From NCBI GenBank assembly GCA_902168205.1, contig CABHOK010000015.1:1-61942 (forward strand): a stretch of DNA of 61,942 nt. Direction: 5' to 3'. Of the stretch, positions 26,090 to 35,824 are shown piece by piece; positions within the stretch are counted from its first letter, which is position 1, and the number at the start of each line of letters is the position of its first letter. Position numbers and translations under genes: made by a program. This DNA is from an uncultured Chitinophaga sp. (GTDB lineage: Bacteria; Bacteroidota; Bacteroidia; Cytophagales; Cyclobacteriaceae). The notes beneath the pieces are model-generated. The model was not told the origin of the DNA. It saw only the letters and a list, made by a program, of their open reading frames with translations, and made no database searches.

Positions 26090-27019
26090 TTAGAAATAGA
26101 ACAGCAGGTTGATTGTACCGCTTAGGTTATCAAGGCCAATACCCAAAGAAGTTACTCCACCATCTCTATATTCATCGATCTTTACTTCGCGTGTGTTTAC
26201 GCTGGCAGCATCCCACGTCTCAGCAGTGATGGTTGCTCTGCGTTGTGTCTGGAAACCTAACATGTAGCCAAACTCACCACCAATAGAGATCTTCGGTGCG
26301 AAAAAGTATTCAACACCGATGAAACCACGTGCACCTACCAGGAAGTTAGAACCTGATTTATCTTCCACTACACGTACAGAAGCTGCAGCTTCGTTTCCAC
26401 CTAAGATGTTATCACCATAACCATAGTTATCAAAGTCGTTGGTGATAGGAGCGTTGAAGTCTGCAGACATCGGGTTGCCATAGTCATAGCTAACTTTTGT
26501 ATTGTTGAAACCTAACACCAGCTCAGCACCATATACCCCTTGCAGGCGTGTGCTGCCGCGTCTCTTTTCAATACCAGGTGCAATAACAATTGCCGTAGTA
26601 TTTACTTTCTGCCAGTCGTCTGTAAATGCAGGATAAGCAGGATCCGGGTTCAATTGGTTTTGAGACACAACAGCTTTGTTTGTATTGCTGCGAATACCAA
26701 CATTGAAACGAACACGGTATGCGGTGTTGGCATCTTTGATAAGCTTACCAAACACGGCAATGTTATTTGCAGGGTTTGAAGCAAATTCAAAGTTAGGACC
26801 ATCGTTAAAGCTATCGTAACCATTCAGGAAGTTACCGAGGTAATCCAGGAAAGGATTGGCTGACACCCCAAGTCCCCACTCGCCTGCCACAGGCAAATAA
26901 GCTTCACCTTTTTTTGATTTTAATACAGGAGCTTCTGCTGCCGTTGTGGTAGTAATCTCCTGTGCAATTGCTGTTATCGCGAATGCGCTGAACAGCATTG
27001 ACATGTATATTTTCTTCAT
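26090..27019 (-). CDS. Putative outer-membrane beta-barrel protein
   Basis: The 309-residue protein has a signal peptide (about 1-19, ending ITAIAQ). After a short lysine-rich segment come alternating polar and hydrophobic strands such as WGLGVSANPFLDYLG, YRVRFNVGIR, GVEYFFAPKISIGGEFGYMLGF and NLSGTINLLFYF. It ends in an aromatic residue (Phe), the usual barrel-assembly signal. I do not recognise a named family. It follows the small lipoprotein gene by 32 bases on the same strand, so the two may act together. No unusual composition is apparent. Confidence 0.65.
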   Translation of the reverse strand: MKKIYMSMLFSAFAITAIAQEITTTTAAEAPVLKSKKGEAYLPVAGEWGLGVSANPFLDYLGNFLNGYDSFNDGPNFEFASNPANNIAVFGKLIKDANTAYRVRFNVGIRSNTNKAVVSQNQLNPDPAYPAFTDDWQKVNTTAIVIAPGIEKRRGSTRLQGVYGAELVLGFNNTKVSYDYGNPMSADFNAPITNDFDNYGYGDNILGGNEAAASVRVVEDKSGSNFLVGARGFIGVEYFFAPKISIGGEFGYMLGFQTQRRATITAETWDAASVNTREVKIDEYRDGGVTSLGIGLDNLSGTINLLFYF

Positions 27020-27051
27020 GATTTTTCTTATCGGATTAACAGATCGTGAGA

Positions 27052-27495
27052 TTAGTCGTTATAGTATATATCGCGGATATATTCGCCACCTTTTTCAAGA
27101 TCAGAGCTCGTGCTGAAGCCTTCTCCGTAGAAAGTTTGATTCTTCACACCGTCAGCATAACGTACATCAGCTTTGAAGTCAACCAGGTGAATATAGATTT
27201 CCAATTCACGATTACCGATCTCCACTTCGATAGTATAATTACCGTTGCCATCTGTAGTGGTCTCGATGTAACGTACTGATTCGTTGTAGTTATCATAGAT
27301 AGCAGCAACGATTTTTTTATTAGCCACTTTATCATACGTAGTTCCGGAGTTGTTGTTGGTGAAATCAAAGTCGGCATATACTGTACCGGTTATCACAGCT
27401 TTACCCAGTGGCTGAGGGTTTACCGAGTTATCATTGTCACAACTTGTGATTGCGAAAGCAGTCACGACAGAGAGGAGTAGGAAGAGTTTTTTCAT
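27052..27495 (-). CDS. Small lipoprotein of unknown function
   Basis: The 147-residue protein has a lipoprotein signal with lipobox ITSC (Cys at about 19) followed by DNDNS, a +2 Asp. It then has an Ig-like or transthyretin-like beta pattern: KAVITGTVYADFDF, DGNGNYTIEVEIGNRELEIYIHLVDFKADV. It resembles the Bacteroidota carboxypeptidase-regulatory-like or lipoprotein type that carries short beta-sandwich domains. The exact family is not recognised. It is located upstream of, and in line with, the outer-membrane gene at 26090. Confidence 0.7.
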   Translation of the reverse strand: MKKLFLLLSVVTAFAITSCDNDNSVNPQPLGKAVITGTVYADFDFTNNNSGTTYDKVANKKIVAAIYDNYNESVRYIETTTDGNGNYTIEVEIGNRELEIYIHLVDFKADVRYADGVKNQTFYGEGFSTSSDLEKGGEYIRDIYYND

Positions 27496-27838
27496 AATTT
27501 TTGTTTTGTTAAAAAATTTAGTGGCGCGAAGAAAATGGATTTCACCAAAACGAAAGGGTCATAAACAGCGCCTGTTTCAGAATTAAATTCCAGCAGAAAT
27601 GAAAAGGGAGAAATTTTAAAAGGAAGAAGGCATACCTCAAAAGAATAATCGGACACAACGGTAGGCTATACGCAGAATTAAAACTACGTTAATAAAAAAT
27701 TAACATATTTTACTGTAAATATATATTTTATATATAGCACAAAACGAGGTACTAACGAGCAAACAACGGATAGGTTACACGCAAATGTTATGTTTTAATA
27801 CTTTCTAATAAGACTATAAAAAAATGAAGATCCCGTAA
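27496..27838. other. AT-rich intergenic stretch, no gene seen
   Basis: These 343 bases lie between two minus-strand genes. They are A+T-rich with short homopolymers and a TATATATTTTATATATA-like core near 27717-27738. No frame longer than a few codons makes sense as protein, and there is no clear hairpin. A TAAATTTT box on the minus strand close to the lipoprotein ATG may be its promoter, but a -33 element is not clear. Confidence 0.6.
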
Positions 27839-28699
27839 TTACAAATTTGTCGCATTAAAAGTGTCGCCCTGATTCAGATCGCCTGTCTCAAACCCTTTTC
27901 TGAACCAGCGCACCCGCTGCTCGGAAGTTCCGTGTGTAAACGAATCGGGCACTACATATCCCTGCGATTGCATTTGCAGACGATCATCGCCTATCGCAGT
28001 TGCTGCCTGTAGAGCTTCTTCCAGATCACCGGGCTCAAGTATATTCTGTAGTTTATTGGCATGATGCGCCCATACACCGGCAAGAAAATCTGCCTGCAAC
28101 TCAAGTCGCACCGATAGTTGGTTATATTCTTCTTCACTTAAGGTATTGCGTTGTGCGTGTACCTTGTCCGTTATGCCCATCAGGTTTTGTATGTGATGCC
28201 CGACTTCGTGCGCTATAACATACGCTTGTGCAAAATCACCGGGAGCTTTAAAGCGGTTTTGCAATTCATCGTAAAAGCTTAAGTCTATATATACCTTTTC
28301 GTCCGCAGGACAATAGAACGGACCGGAAGCCGAGCTTGCCATACCACAGGCAGATTCTACCTGGTTGCTGAACAACACCAACGTAGGATCTTTATAGTTC
28401 GACATGAGTTTATGCCATACATCTTCCGTATCAGCCAGTACCGTTGATACAAATTGTTTTTGCTCTTCCTGCTGCGGCGATAGCTCAACCGCTTGTTCTG
28501 TTGTTGTATAATCACCCGTTGTTACACCGGTTTGTTCCAGCAGCGTCAATGGATTTTTGCCGAGTATCAGGCTTATCACGACAATGATAACAATGCCGCC
28601 CAGTCCTAATCCACCCTTTGAAAGCATACCTCCACCGCCCATTCTGCGGCCACGTTGATCGTCAACATTTGAACTTTGTCTTCGTCCTGTCCAGCGCAT
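27839..28699 (-). CDS. Neutral zinc metallopeptidase family protein (YpfJ-like)
   Basis: The 286-residue protein has one N-terminal membrane segment (about 30-47) after an arginine- and glycine-rich cytoplasmic start. A periplasmic domain with the zinc-peptidase motif HEVGHH (H164, E165, H168) and the family signature RLELQADFLAGVWAHH follows. The end SHGTSEQRVRWFRKGFETGD-like segment (FTHGTSEQRVRWF) is characteristic of the YpfJ/KPN_02809 group. It is probably a membrane-bound peptidase. The substrate is unknown. A palindromic hairpin lies behind its promoter region (28752-28773). Confidence 0.9.
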   Translation of the reverse strand: MRWTGRRQSSNVDDQRGRRMGGGGMLSKGGLGLGGIVIIVVISLILGKNPLTLLEQTGVTTGDYTTTEQAVELSPQQEEQKQFVSTVLADTEDVWHKLMSNYKDPTLVLFSNQVESACGMASSASGPFYCPADEKVYIDLSFYDELQNRFKAPGDFAQAYVIAHEVGHHIQNLMGITDKVHAQRNTLSEEEYNQLSVRLELQADFLAGVWAHHANKLQNILEPGDLEEALQAATAIGDDRLQMQSQGYVVPDSFTHGTSEQRVRWFRKGFETGDLNQGDTFNATNL

Positions 28700-28751
28700 A
28701 GATTTAGATAAATTGATTTAGGGTTGAATGATCCGAATTAAACAACTATGC

Positions 28752-28773
28752 CATACCGACACATGTCGGTATG
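28752..28773. other. Palindromic hairpin between metallopeptidase and heme-binding genes
   Basis: A perfect 9-bp stem (28752-28760 with 28765-28773) with a 4-base loop lies about 50 bases upstream of the metallopeptidase start and about 100 bases after the heme-binding gene. Read on the minus strand the following sequence is only mildly T-rich. It could be a terminator or an operator. Confidence 0.5.
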
Positions 28774-28870
28774 CTATACTTGCGCGAATTGATCTTGAAT
28801 GGAAGTTACTAAAAAATAAGGCAAGTCGTGCCGAAGCGAACCTGTAAAGATTTAAGAGAGGTTCGATCAA

Positions 28871-29335
28871 TTAATGCTTTTCAAAAACAACAGGAAGCGT
28901 TTTGATCCAGGCATTGATGGCTGTACGATCTTCTTCGGTAATTTTTGCCTCGTGGTGTATCCACAGGTAAGAATCCAGCGGCATCCATCCTTCATTGACA
29001 GCCTCGGACAGTTCTTCCAGTTTGTGATTGGCCCGTTTTTCAGGATATGATTTAAACTCCGAGAAGTTCAGCTCTTCTTTACCTTCATCCACATGGGCTG
29101 ACATCCACCAGGCCACTGGCTGAATATTATAGTACCACGGATAATGCGTATTGTTACTGTGGCAATCGTAGCACTTACTAATGAGTACCTGGTGAACATT
29201 ATCCGGTATAGCATATACCTTCGAGATATCATTGGCGGTTATAATCTCGCCGGATATATTTTTGGCCGGTCTGAAAAACTGAATGATTACGAGAACGGCC
29301 AATAAACTGAATGCTACTTTTTTGGTGGTGCTCAT
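28871..29335 (-). CDS. Haem-binding domain protein (membrane-anchored, single CxxCH)
   Basis: The 154-residue protein has one N-terminal membrane anchor (about 6-22) and a periplasmic domain with one c-type heme site CYDCH (C55, C58, H59). The site is followed by YPWYYNIQPVAWWMSAHVDEGKEELNFSEF, the signature of the Haem_bd family. A C-terminal helix rich in EE and a GWMPLDSYLWIHHEAKIT segment complete it. It is probably a periplasmic electron carrier or sensor. Its heme would be attached by the Ccm proteins encoded a few kb away. A TATATTTG -7 box precedes it. Confidence 0.88.
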   Translation of the reverse strand: MSTTKKVAFSLLAVLVIIQFFRPAKNISGEIITANDISKVYAIPDNVHQVLISKCYDCHSNNTHYPWYYNIQPVAWWMSAHVDEGKEELNFSEFKSYPEKRANHKLEELSEAVNEGWMPLDSYLWIHHEAKITEEDRTAINAWIKTLPVVFEKH

Positions 29336-29355
29336 GGTATGCGTGCGTTATGCAT

Positions 29356-29388
29356 CAAATATACTATATTTTAAAACACCCTGCGAAA
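29356..29388 (-). promoter_or_regulatory. Promoter of the haem-binding gene
   Basis: On the minus strand TATATTTG (plus 29356-29363, exact TAnnTTTG) and a TTTC (plus 29385-29388) are 21 bases apart; the leader to the ATG is about 15-20 bases. Confidence 0.55.
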
Positions 29389-29450
29389 GACTTTACGTAC
29401 GGCATTTTTATACAGCTCAACTGCATAAAAGGTACGTATTGATTCAGACA

Positions 29451-31532
29451 CTAATAACTTCCCCAGTAGCGCCTGGAGAACCATTCGATGCTAACCAGCA
29501 CGAGCAGTACAAAAAACACCCATTTCAGATTGATCAGGGCTTTATAAGCTTCTTCGGTATGGATCACGCTTTTGGCTTCCGTTTTTGCAAGCTCATTCTG
29601 CAGATTACCTATTTGAGAAACGGCATAAAATTTACCGCCCGTATTGGCTGACAGTTTACGCAGCAAATCAAAATCAGCAGTAAGGTTTTGTAATTCTATC
29701 TGTCGCTTTACAACGGCAAACTCGCCCCGTACTTCTTCTCGTTTCTGATTTATTGTTGTGCTCGATCTATACCGGTACACACCTTCTTTTAATCCTCCGA
29801 TTTGATAGCGGTTATTCCCCGGACTCGTAACATATGTGTAACTTGTTTTCTTACCGCTATCGTCCGTTACATCGATGGCAATGGTGTTACCATATACCGG
29901 CTCATATATATCATTATATACCTGGCTTTCAAAAACAACAGGTTCGGTATCAGAGAACTCCTGCTGAACAGGATAACTTCTGAATTTACGTTTGTCTTCT
30001 GTTGTAGAAAGAAACTGAATAAGTTTACCGAAGAGTTCATCAAAAGCAGCCGTGTTCTCGGTGCGATCAAATTCATTCAATCGCCAGCGCCATATACCTT
30101 CTCCCAACAGTACACCTGCCTTCCGGTTATCCTGTACATCTACTGCGAGCAAAGGCTTTTCCGTTGTGAGATTGCCCACACGCTGGTATAGCAACGGTGT
30201 AGCGCTCAGGGCTACATTTACTTTGCCGAAGTGTACCGACAAAGGAGGATAATCTGCAAGCATTGTATTAATGTCCTGCGACAAACTGAAATTTGAAAAT
30301 GCCGTATTTACTACCGGTGTAACGTCATCGAACTCGCGTGGTATACCTTCAAATTTTACCGGCATACCCTGCTGCGCCAGAAAACGCAGATCTGTCTGCT
30401 GACCAACAATGAGCAGAACAGACGTTTTACTTTTGGCAAATTGCTGAAACAACGCACGGGTTACTCCTCGCACATCAGGCGATTGATGAAATATAGCGAG
30501 ATCTATTTTATCGGGTTGCAAGGCCGTAACAGGTTGTTCGCTCAGATGAGGTATATGCAACAGAAACTCATAGTTTGAATTTCTGTCAACCACTTCACGT
30601 AGTGCTTTTATATCGGGGTGTGGCGATGCTGACACCACGAGTATCTTTTTCTTTCCCTCCACTACCTCTACAAAAACAGAAGCTGCATTATTCCTGGTAT
30701 TGAATTCACCGGGTTTAACCTCCACGGCTATATCAAGCTTTTGTATACCTTGTTCGTTTGCCTGCGGTTGAAAATCATATACCAGCAACTGATCACCAGC
30801 CGATGTTTTGGTTTGCTGCTCCAACACTTTACCACGTTGCAACAAGGACACGCGAATCGGCTGATTGCTGATGTTACGCGTTTGCACTTCTACCCGAACC
30901 GGAAACTTATTTCCCTGGTAAGCAATTTTGTTATAGGATATATTTCTGATGCCTACATCAGTACGTTGCAGCGAGTCGCCTATACCAATGGTGTATATCG
31001 GAAAATTATACGATGCGTACAACGGTGTAACACCTGCATTATATATACCGTCTGATGCGAGTACCACTCCGGCTATCTTTCTTCCTTCATACCGATTCAC
31101 GATTTTACGAAGCGCTCCGTTCAGGTCGGTTGTGCCGGCGGTATACGATATAGCTTCCACCGGCTCGCCTGCCAGATCACTTGCCTCAATCTCATATCCT
31201 TTTTCCTCCAGTTGTTGCGCAGTAACAGCAATCTGGCTCTGCATATTTTTTAACGTCACAGAATCCGTTACCTCTTTCACAGAAGCAGAGTTGTCATGCA
31301 ACACGACAAAGAGCGGTTTTTCAAATATATTGTTGATCTGCCGTACGATGGGTCCCAGCAGTAAAAAGAACAATGCAAACAGCAGTACACCACGCAAAAC
31401 CAGAAGCGCGCGATTCCACGCTTTGCTCCACGGATGATTTTTTGTTCTGTATAGCAGAAACGCAAGTCCGACCGCCAATAGCAGGCACAGCACCAAGTAA
31501 GCCGGTGACGATTCAAATATGATCTGTTGCAT
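29451..31532 (-). CDS. VWA-like membrane protein, 693 aa
   Basis: Residues about 8-28 and 40-60 are membrane segments. Then a von Willebrand A-like domain starts with the metal-site-like DNSAS at residues about 80-84. After it come Ig-like repeats (GNKFPVRVEVQTRNISNQPIRVSLL and similar), a glutamine-amidotransferase-like stretch beginning ILVVSASPHPDIKALR, and a C-terminal membrane segment near residue 675. It resembles the BatA/DUF-type aerotolerance-associated membrane proteins of Bacteroidota. Function is unknown. The first Met of the frame at 31535 is TTG; the ATG at 31532 is the natural start. rarA lies 81 bases upstream. Confidence 0.75.
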   Translation of the reverse strand: MQQIIFESSPAYLVLCLLLAVGLAFLLYRTKNHPWSKAWNRALLVLRGVLLFALFFLLLGPIVRQINNIFEKPLFVVLHDNSASVKEVTDSVTLKNMQSQIAVTAQQLEEKGYEIEASDLAGEPVEAISYTAGTTDLNGALRKIVNRYEGRKIAGVVLASDGIYNAGVTPLYASYNFPIYTIGIGDSLQRTDVGIRNISYNKIAYQGNKFPVRVEVQTRNISNQPIRVSLLQRGKVLEQQTKTSAGDQLLVYDFQPQANEQGIQKLDIAVEVKPGEFNTRNNAASVFVEVVEGKKKILVVSASPHPDIKALREVVDRNSNYEFLLHIPHLSEQPVTALQPDKIDLAIFHQSPDVRGVTRALFQQFAKSKTSVLLIVGQQTDLRFLAQQGMPVKFEGIPREFDDVTPVVNTAFSNFSLSQDINTMLADYPPLSVHFGKVNVALSATPLLYQRVGNLTTEKPLLAVDVQDNRKAGVLLGEGIWRWRLNEFDRTENTAAFDELFGKLIQFLSTTEDKRKFRSYPVQQEFSDTEPVVFESQVYNDIYEPVYGNTIAIDVTDDSGKKTSYTYVTSPGNNRYQIGGLKEGVYRYRSSTTINQKREEVRGEFAVVKRQIELQNLTADFDLLRKLSANTGGKFYAVSQIGNLQNELAKTEAKSVIHTEEAYKALINLKWVFFVLLVLVSIEWFSRRYWGSY

Positions 31533-31616
31533 CAATTCTCCTTTAACATTATACGTACAGGAAGTTCAAAAATACATATTACCGGAACTTCTTACCGGTA
31601 TACCTTCTCCGTTTTA

Positions 31617-32885
31617 TCAATATCCATATTTATCCTTCCACAAGGAACGGAGATATTTCCTCAACTCCTCTTCACGCGCGTTATTGCCCGGCTCATAAAA
31701 TTTAGAGCCTTTAATTTTATCCGGCAGAAACTCCATGTTAACAAAGTTGCCTTCATAGCTGTGTGCATATTGATATCCTTTGCCGTAGTCGAGGTTCTTC
31801 ATCAATTTAGTGGGTGCATTTCGTATTGCCAACGGCACCGGTAAATCTCCGGTTTCATGTACCGCCCGAAGTGCACTTTCAATGGCCATATAGCTTGCAT
31901 TGCTTTTCGGAGAGCTCGCCATGTATACTACGCATTGCGCCAGTATAATTCTCGCTTCGGGGTAACCGATCATGGTTACGGCCTGAAACGTATTGGTAGC
32001 CATAATGAGCGCGGTAGGATTGGCATTGCCTATATCTTCCGAAGCTAGTATAACCATTCTGCGGGCTATGAATTTTACATCTTCACCACCTTCAATCATA
32101 CGGGCCAGGTAATATAGGGCTGCATTCGGATCGCTGCCGCGGATTGATTTTATAAAAGCTGATATAATATCGTAGTGTTGTTCTCCGCTTTTATCGTAGA
32201 TCGCTATATGCTTGTTGGCGAGTTCCATCACCAGCTTATCGGTTATCACAACATCACCGGGCACCGCTTCGCAGATCAGCTCAACGAGATTCAATAACTT
32301 TCGGCCATCACCTCCACTAATGTTAAGCAGCGCCTGATGCTCCTGGATCTCTACATGCCGGTTCTTCAATTCTTCATCACGCGTAAGCGCCTGTCTCACC
32401 AGCTCGAGCAGTTGTTCTTCGCCCAACGCTTTTAACGTATATACCTGGCTGCGCGAGAGCAACGCAGAGTTTACTTCAAAGGATGGATTCTCGGTAGTAG
32501 CCCCGATCAATGTAATGGTTCCTTTTTCAACTGCACCAAGCAGTGCATCCTGTTGACTTTTATTGAACCGATGAATTTCATCGATGAATAATATAGATCG
32601 TGGTGAGTGTCGCGCCTTCTCAATAACCTCGCGCACATCTTTTACACCGGCACTTACGGCACTCAATGTATAGAACGGCTTCTTTACTTCGTTGGCAATT
32701 ATATTGGCAATGGTAGTCTTACCTACACCAGGCGGCCCCCACAAAATCATAGAGGGAACGTTACCGGATTGTATGGCTTTCCGGATTATACCATTAGGAC
32801 CGGTGAGATGCTCCTGCCCTACCAGTTCATCCAACTTCACCGGACGCATACGTTCTGCCAAAGGCTGATGTGAATTCAACAACAC
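31617..32885 (-). CDS. rarA: Replication-associated recombination protein A (RarA/MgsA), AAA+ ATPase
   Basis: RarA is a clamp-loader-like AAA+ ATPase that works at stalled replication forks. The 422-residue protein has PLAERMRPVKLDELVGQEHL at the N-terminus, Walker A GPPGVGKTT (50-58), Walker B LFIDEIHR (about 99-106), sensor ATTENPSFEVN, and the family C-terminal part with IAIYDKSGEQHYDIISAFIKSIRGSDPNAALYYLARMIEGGED. Length is usual. The start is GTG at 32885 followed by two TTG codons; an ATG at codon 13 would delete the conserved PLAERMRP. It lies alone between the ccm block and the VWA gene. Confidence 0.95.
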   Translation of the reverse strand: MLLNSHQPLAERMRPVKLDELVGQEHLTGPNGIIRKAIQSGNVPSMILWGPPGVGKTTIANIIANEVKKPFYTLSAVSAGVKDVREVIEKARHSPRSILFIDEIHRFNKSQQDALLGAVEKGTITLIGATTENPSFEVNSALLSRSQVYTLKALGEEQLLELVRQALTRDEELKNRHVEIQEHQALLNISGGDGRKLLNLVELICEAVPGDVVITDKLVMELANKHIAIYDKSGEQHYDIISAFIKSIRGSDPNAALYYLARMIEGGEDVKFIARRMVILASEDIGNANPTALIMATNTFQAVTMIGYPEARIILAQCVVYMASSPKSNASYMAIESALRAVHETGDLPVPLAIRNAPTKLMKNLDYGKGYQYAHSYEGNFVNMEFLPDKIKGSKFYEPGNNAREEELRKYLRSLWKDKYGY

Positions 32886-33214
32886 CGTATTATCTCTTAA
32901 ACTTTGAAATTACAAAAACCACGCATAGCAGGAAGTATTCCTGCCAGTTCAATATATTTTTTAACGACCGAAAGTACAAGCCGGTTTGTGCGAGCGGCAC
33001 GTTGCGAGTCGCGCTAGTTACGAACTGTGAGCTTCGAGCAGCGAAAAGGTGCTGGCTACAGGAAAAGTATCGGTATATCAACGATTCTTACTCCTGGATT
33101 CTATGAACTAGATAACCAGAAGCTGGCCAGCCAGAAGCCAGTACTGCCTCAACGTTGATTACTACAACCTTTATAGAAACAGTATATCTGAACAGAAACG
33201 AAAGCCTGTATTGT
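32886..33214. other. Non-coding gap with several short hairpins, between ccmF and rarA
   Basis: No convincing frame is seen in these 329 bases. A 7-bp hairpin (32928-32934 with 32938-32944) has an A/T run on both sides and could end the ccm transcript on the minus strand. In 33110-33150 there is a repeat of CCAGAAGC and CTGGCCAG-type inverted pieces. ATCAACG (33077-33083) and CGTTGAT (33153-33159) could pair as a 7-bp stem around it. It is more GC-rich than other gaps. It may hold a small RNA or a decayed element. Confidence 0.45.
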
Positions 33215-35749
33215 CTACTCCTGTCCTTTTGCTTTCATTTTTCTGAATTCGCGGAAACGTCTTACCATGGCTACACCAAAGCCTACCATAACCACTACAG
33301 TTCCAAGCCAGAGCACGTTGATGTAAGGCTTCTCCATGGCTTTTATTACCACCCAATCTTTTTGACGTGTGTTGATGCCGATAGAAAATTGATTTGTTTC
33401 CGGGTGAATATTTAATAACGTAAATTTCAATCCCAGGTCTTTTATTTCATCCGGAATGCGGCCTACAACTTTATCTTTTATCAGGAATATAGGTTCTGCT
33501 ATATAGTCACCACGCTCTCCCTGCACACGGATTCTTGCCTTCACCGCTACATCCTGGTTTCCCAATGGTATACCTTCAACTTCGAGTACACGTTCTACGG
33601 ATTCCAGCACGGCTACATAATCGTTGGCAAAAAACTCCTGCGATTGTTTCGCCATCAGTTCTTCGAGTTTACTCCAATCCTGTTCTTCGGTAGGATTCAT
33701 TACGGATGAAACGTGTGTATAAAGATCTGCGCCAACGGTACGATATATATCCGGTGATGCCAGCAGTCCGCCCATATCCGGATTGATCTGCGCACGAGGA
33801 TATAGTTTATACTTTTTATCACCTTTACGAAGTTCTATTTCGAAGAATGTGTTCTCGCCACGCACTTCGATCGTGTCATTCGGTTTATAGGTTTTATCAT
33901 CGATCGTGATCTCACGTTTGGCAACAACTTTGTCTTTGTCGGCTGTAGTGGTAACATCACTCTTGCGGATATAGCCTGCCTGATAGCGTGGTTCCAGCCG
34001 CTCGCCCAGGTATTCGATATCATAACCCCACATGGTACGGGGCTCGTGAATAAACAGCAGTAAATTGTCACGATTAAAATCTTCGCTGAATTCTTTCGAG
34101 ATCAGCATGCCTGTATTATTCAACGATACAACTTTTGAATAGCCGGCAGAGAACATAACACCGATCAACATCAATCCTACACCTATGTGTGCAATGGCAC
34201 CACCTGATAAACCGGGACTTGATTTAATAACAGAGAACAAAATTTTTCCATTGGCAACAATGGTAAATATACCTGCCAGTGTCAGCAAGATATAGGATGG
34301 TGTATAAACCCTGGAGGTTGTTATGATGAGTGCAAACAGAACAAGTGCAATCAACGAAGGCGTAGTCAGTTCTTTCTTTAACTTTTCCTTATCAACTTTT
34401 TTCCACCAGAAGAATTGACCAATGGCAGAAAGTAATCCCAGGGCTATAGCAAACCAGATCTGGAATTTAGAATAATACGCAATTGGATCTGCCGGGGGTG
34501 CAAGACGTGAATCTATACCGATCAACCCCATAACTTTGTTTACAACAGGAATGGAGGTTCCGGCAATCACCTGAAAACCCATGAGACACAACGTTGTGAC
34601 GCCTATAAATATCCAGAACTCGCGAGAGTATACCGATGCTTCTTCTTTTGTAGAAGGAATTTCTTTCCAACGAGCTATACTTAACGCAACCGATGCGATC
34701 AAAAAGAAAAACATATACACCAGGAGTTGCCCGGAGAGACCAAGATCAGTAAAGGAGTGAACAGACGCATCGCCCAACACACCGCTTCGTGTTAAGAACG
34801 TAGCGTATAAAATGAAAATAAATGTAGCAATAGCAAGAATGATGGATGCTTTCAAGGCTGTCTCACTATTCTTGTAAGTGATCATGGTATGAATAGCGGC
34901 TACTAAAATCAACCACGGAACAAATATTCCATTTTCAACAGGGTCCCAGTTCCAATAGCCTCCGAAGTTTAATGTTTCGTATGCCCAGTAACCGCCCATT
35001 AAAATTCCCAAGCCAAGAATAGCACCCCCCATCAATGCCCATGGCAATGCAGGTCGTACCCAGTCTCTATATTTCTTCAACCATAAACCTGCCATGCAAA
35101 AGGCAAAAGGCACCAATGTTAAAGCAAAGCCCAGGAATAAAGTTGGCGGATGTATTACCATCCAATAATTCTGCAGTAAAGGATTAAGACCATTACCGTC
35201 TTTTGGTATAAAGTCAGGCTGCGTCTTGAAGATTGGCGCATCGTGCATGACTTCGCGCAACAGTATAAATGGAGAGCTTCCTATTTTCAGATCTATACCG
35301 GGAATAACAACTCCTAAAATCATGGAAGCGAGAAATGCCTGCACAAGTGCAAACATGGTCATGACCGGTGCTTCCCAGAATTTATTGGTATGAATCAATA
35401 CGATGCCGATCAATGCCTGCCAGAACATCCAAAGTAAAAAACTTCCTTCCTGTCCGTTCCAGAAAGTAGAAATCAGGTAATGTACCGGGAGCTTTCTATC
35501 GGTATAGCTATACGCATAATGATATTCAAAGTAATGCCTGGCAATAATAGCATAGAGCGCAATGCATATACCCAACACAGCAAATGCATGAACATAGAAA
35601 CTTACCTTTCCATTGAGCAGCCAGAAATCTTTCTTCTCAAGTTCACTTGCCGTAGTCGCTTTAAAGTATGCGAATGCCGTAACTAACGATGCTACAAATG
35701 AGGTAATAACAAAAAGGTGACCGAGGTCACCAATGAAGTAATGAATCAT
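33215..35749 (-). CDS. ccmF: Cytochrome c maturation heme lyase subunit CcmF
   Basis: CcmF, a multispanning inner-membrane protein, works in the heme-to-apocytochrome ligation step. The 844-residue protein begins FIGDLGHLFVI and has many membrane segments. The VIHPPTLFLG motif is at about 198-207 and the heme-handling WWD domain MGGYWAYETLNFGGYWNWDPVEN at about 251-273. The C-terminal periplasmic domain (about 530-800) is soluble. A CcmF with this topology but no CcmH next to it fits the reduced Bacteroidota system. It starts with ATG at 35749. A 75-base gap separates it from ccmE. Confidence 0.93.
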   Translation of the reverse strand: MIHYFIGDLGHLFVITSFVASLVTAFAYFKATTASELEKKDFWLLNGKVSFYVHAFAVLGICIALYAIIARHYFEYHYAYSYTDRKLPVHYLISTFWNGQEGSFLLWMFWQALIGIVLIHTNKFWEAPVMTMFALVQAFLASMILGVVIPGIDLKIGSSPFILLREVMHDAPIFKTQPDFIPKDGNGLNPLLQNYWMVIHPPTLFLGFALTLVPFAFCMAGLWLKKYRDWVRPALPWALMGGAILGLGILMGGYWAYETLNFGGYWNWDPVENGIFVPWLILVAAIHTMITYKNSETALKASIILAIATFIFILYATFLTRSGVLGDASVHSFTDLGLSGQLLVYMFFFLIASVALSIARWKEIPSTKEEASVYSREFWIFIGVTTLCLMGFQVIAGTSIPVVNKVMGLIGIDSRLAPPADPIAYYSKFQIWFAIALGLLSAIGQFFWWKKVDKEKLKKELTTPSLIALVLFALIITTSRVYTPSYILLTLAGIFTIVANGKILFSVIKSSPGLSGGAIAHIGVGLMLIGVMFSAGYSKVVSLNNTGMLISKEFSEDFNRDNLLLFIHEPRTMWGYDIEYLGERLEPRYQAGYIRKSDVTTTADKDKVVAKREITIDDKTYKPNDTIEVRGENTFFEIELRKGDKKYKLYPRAQINPDMGGLLASPDIYRTVGADLYTHVSSVMNPTEEQDWSKLEELMAKQSQEFFANDYVAVLESVERVLEVEGIPLGNQDVAVKARIRVQGERGDYIAEPIFLIKDKVVGRIPDEIKDLGLKFTLLNIHPETNQFSIGINTRQKDWVVIKAMEKPYINVLWLGTVVVMVGFGVAMVRRFREFRKMKAKGQE

Positions 35750-35824
35750 AGTGAAGTATAAATTACGAAGTATGGAGTACCGTGTTGTCTACGCATTACA
35801 GTTTCTCCCCCGCACTTCGACACT

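Noticed and set aside
32886-33415. Small frames and a tRNA-like impression in the ccmF-rarA gap
   Set aside because: No T-loop or acceptor stem pairs could be drawn, and the frames have no start context or familiar residues. Left as a structured gap only.
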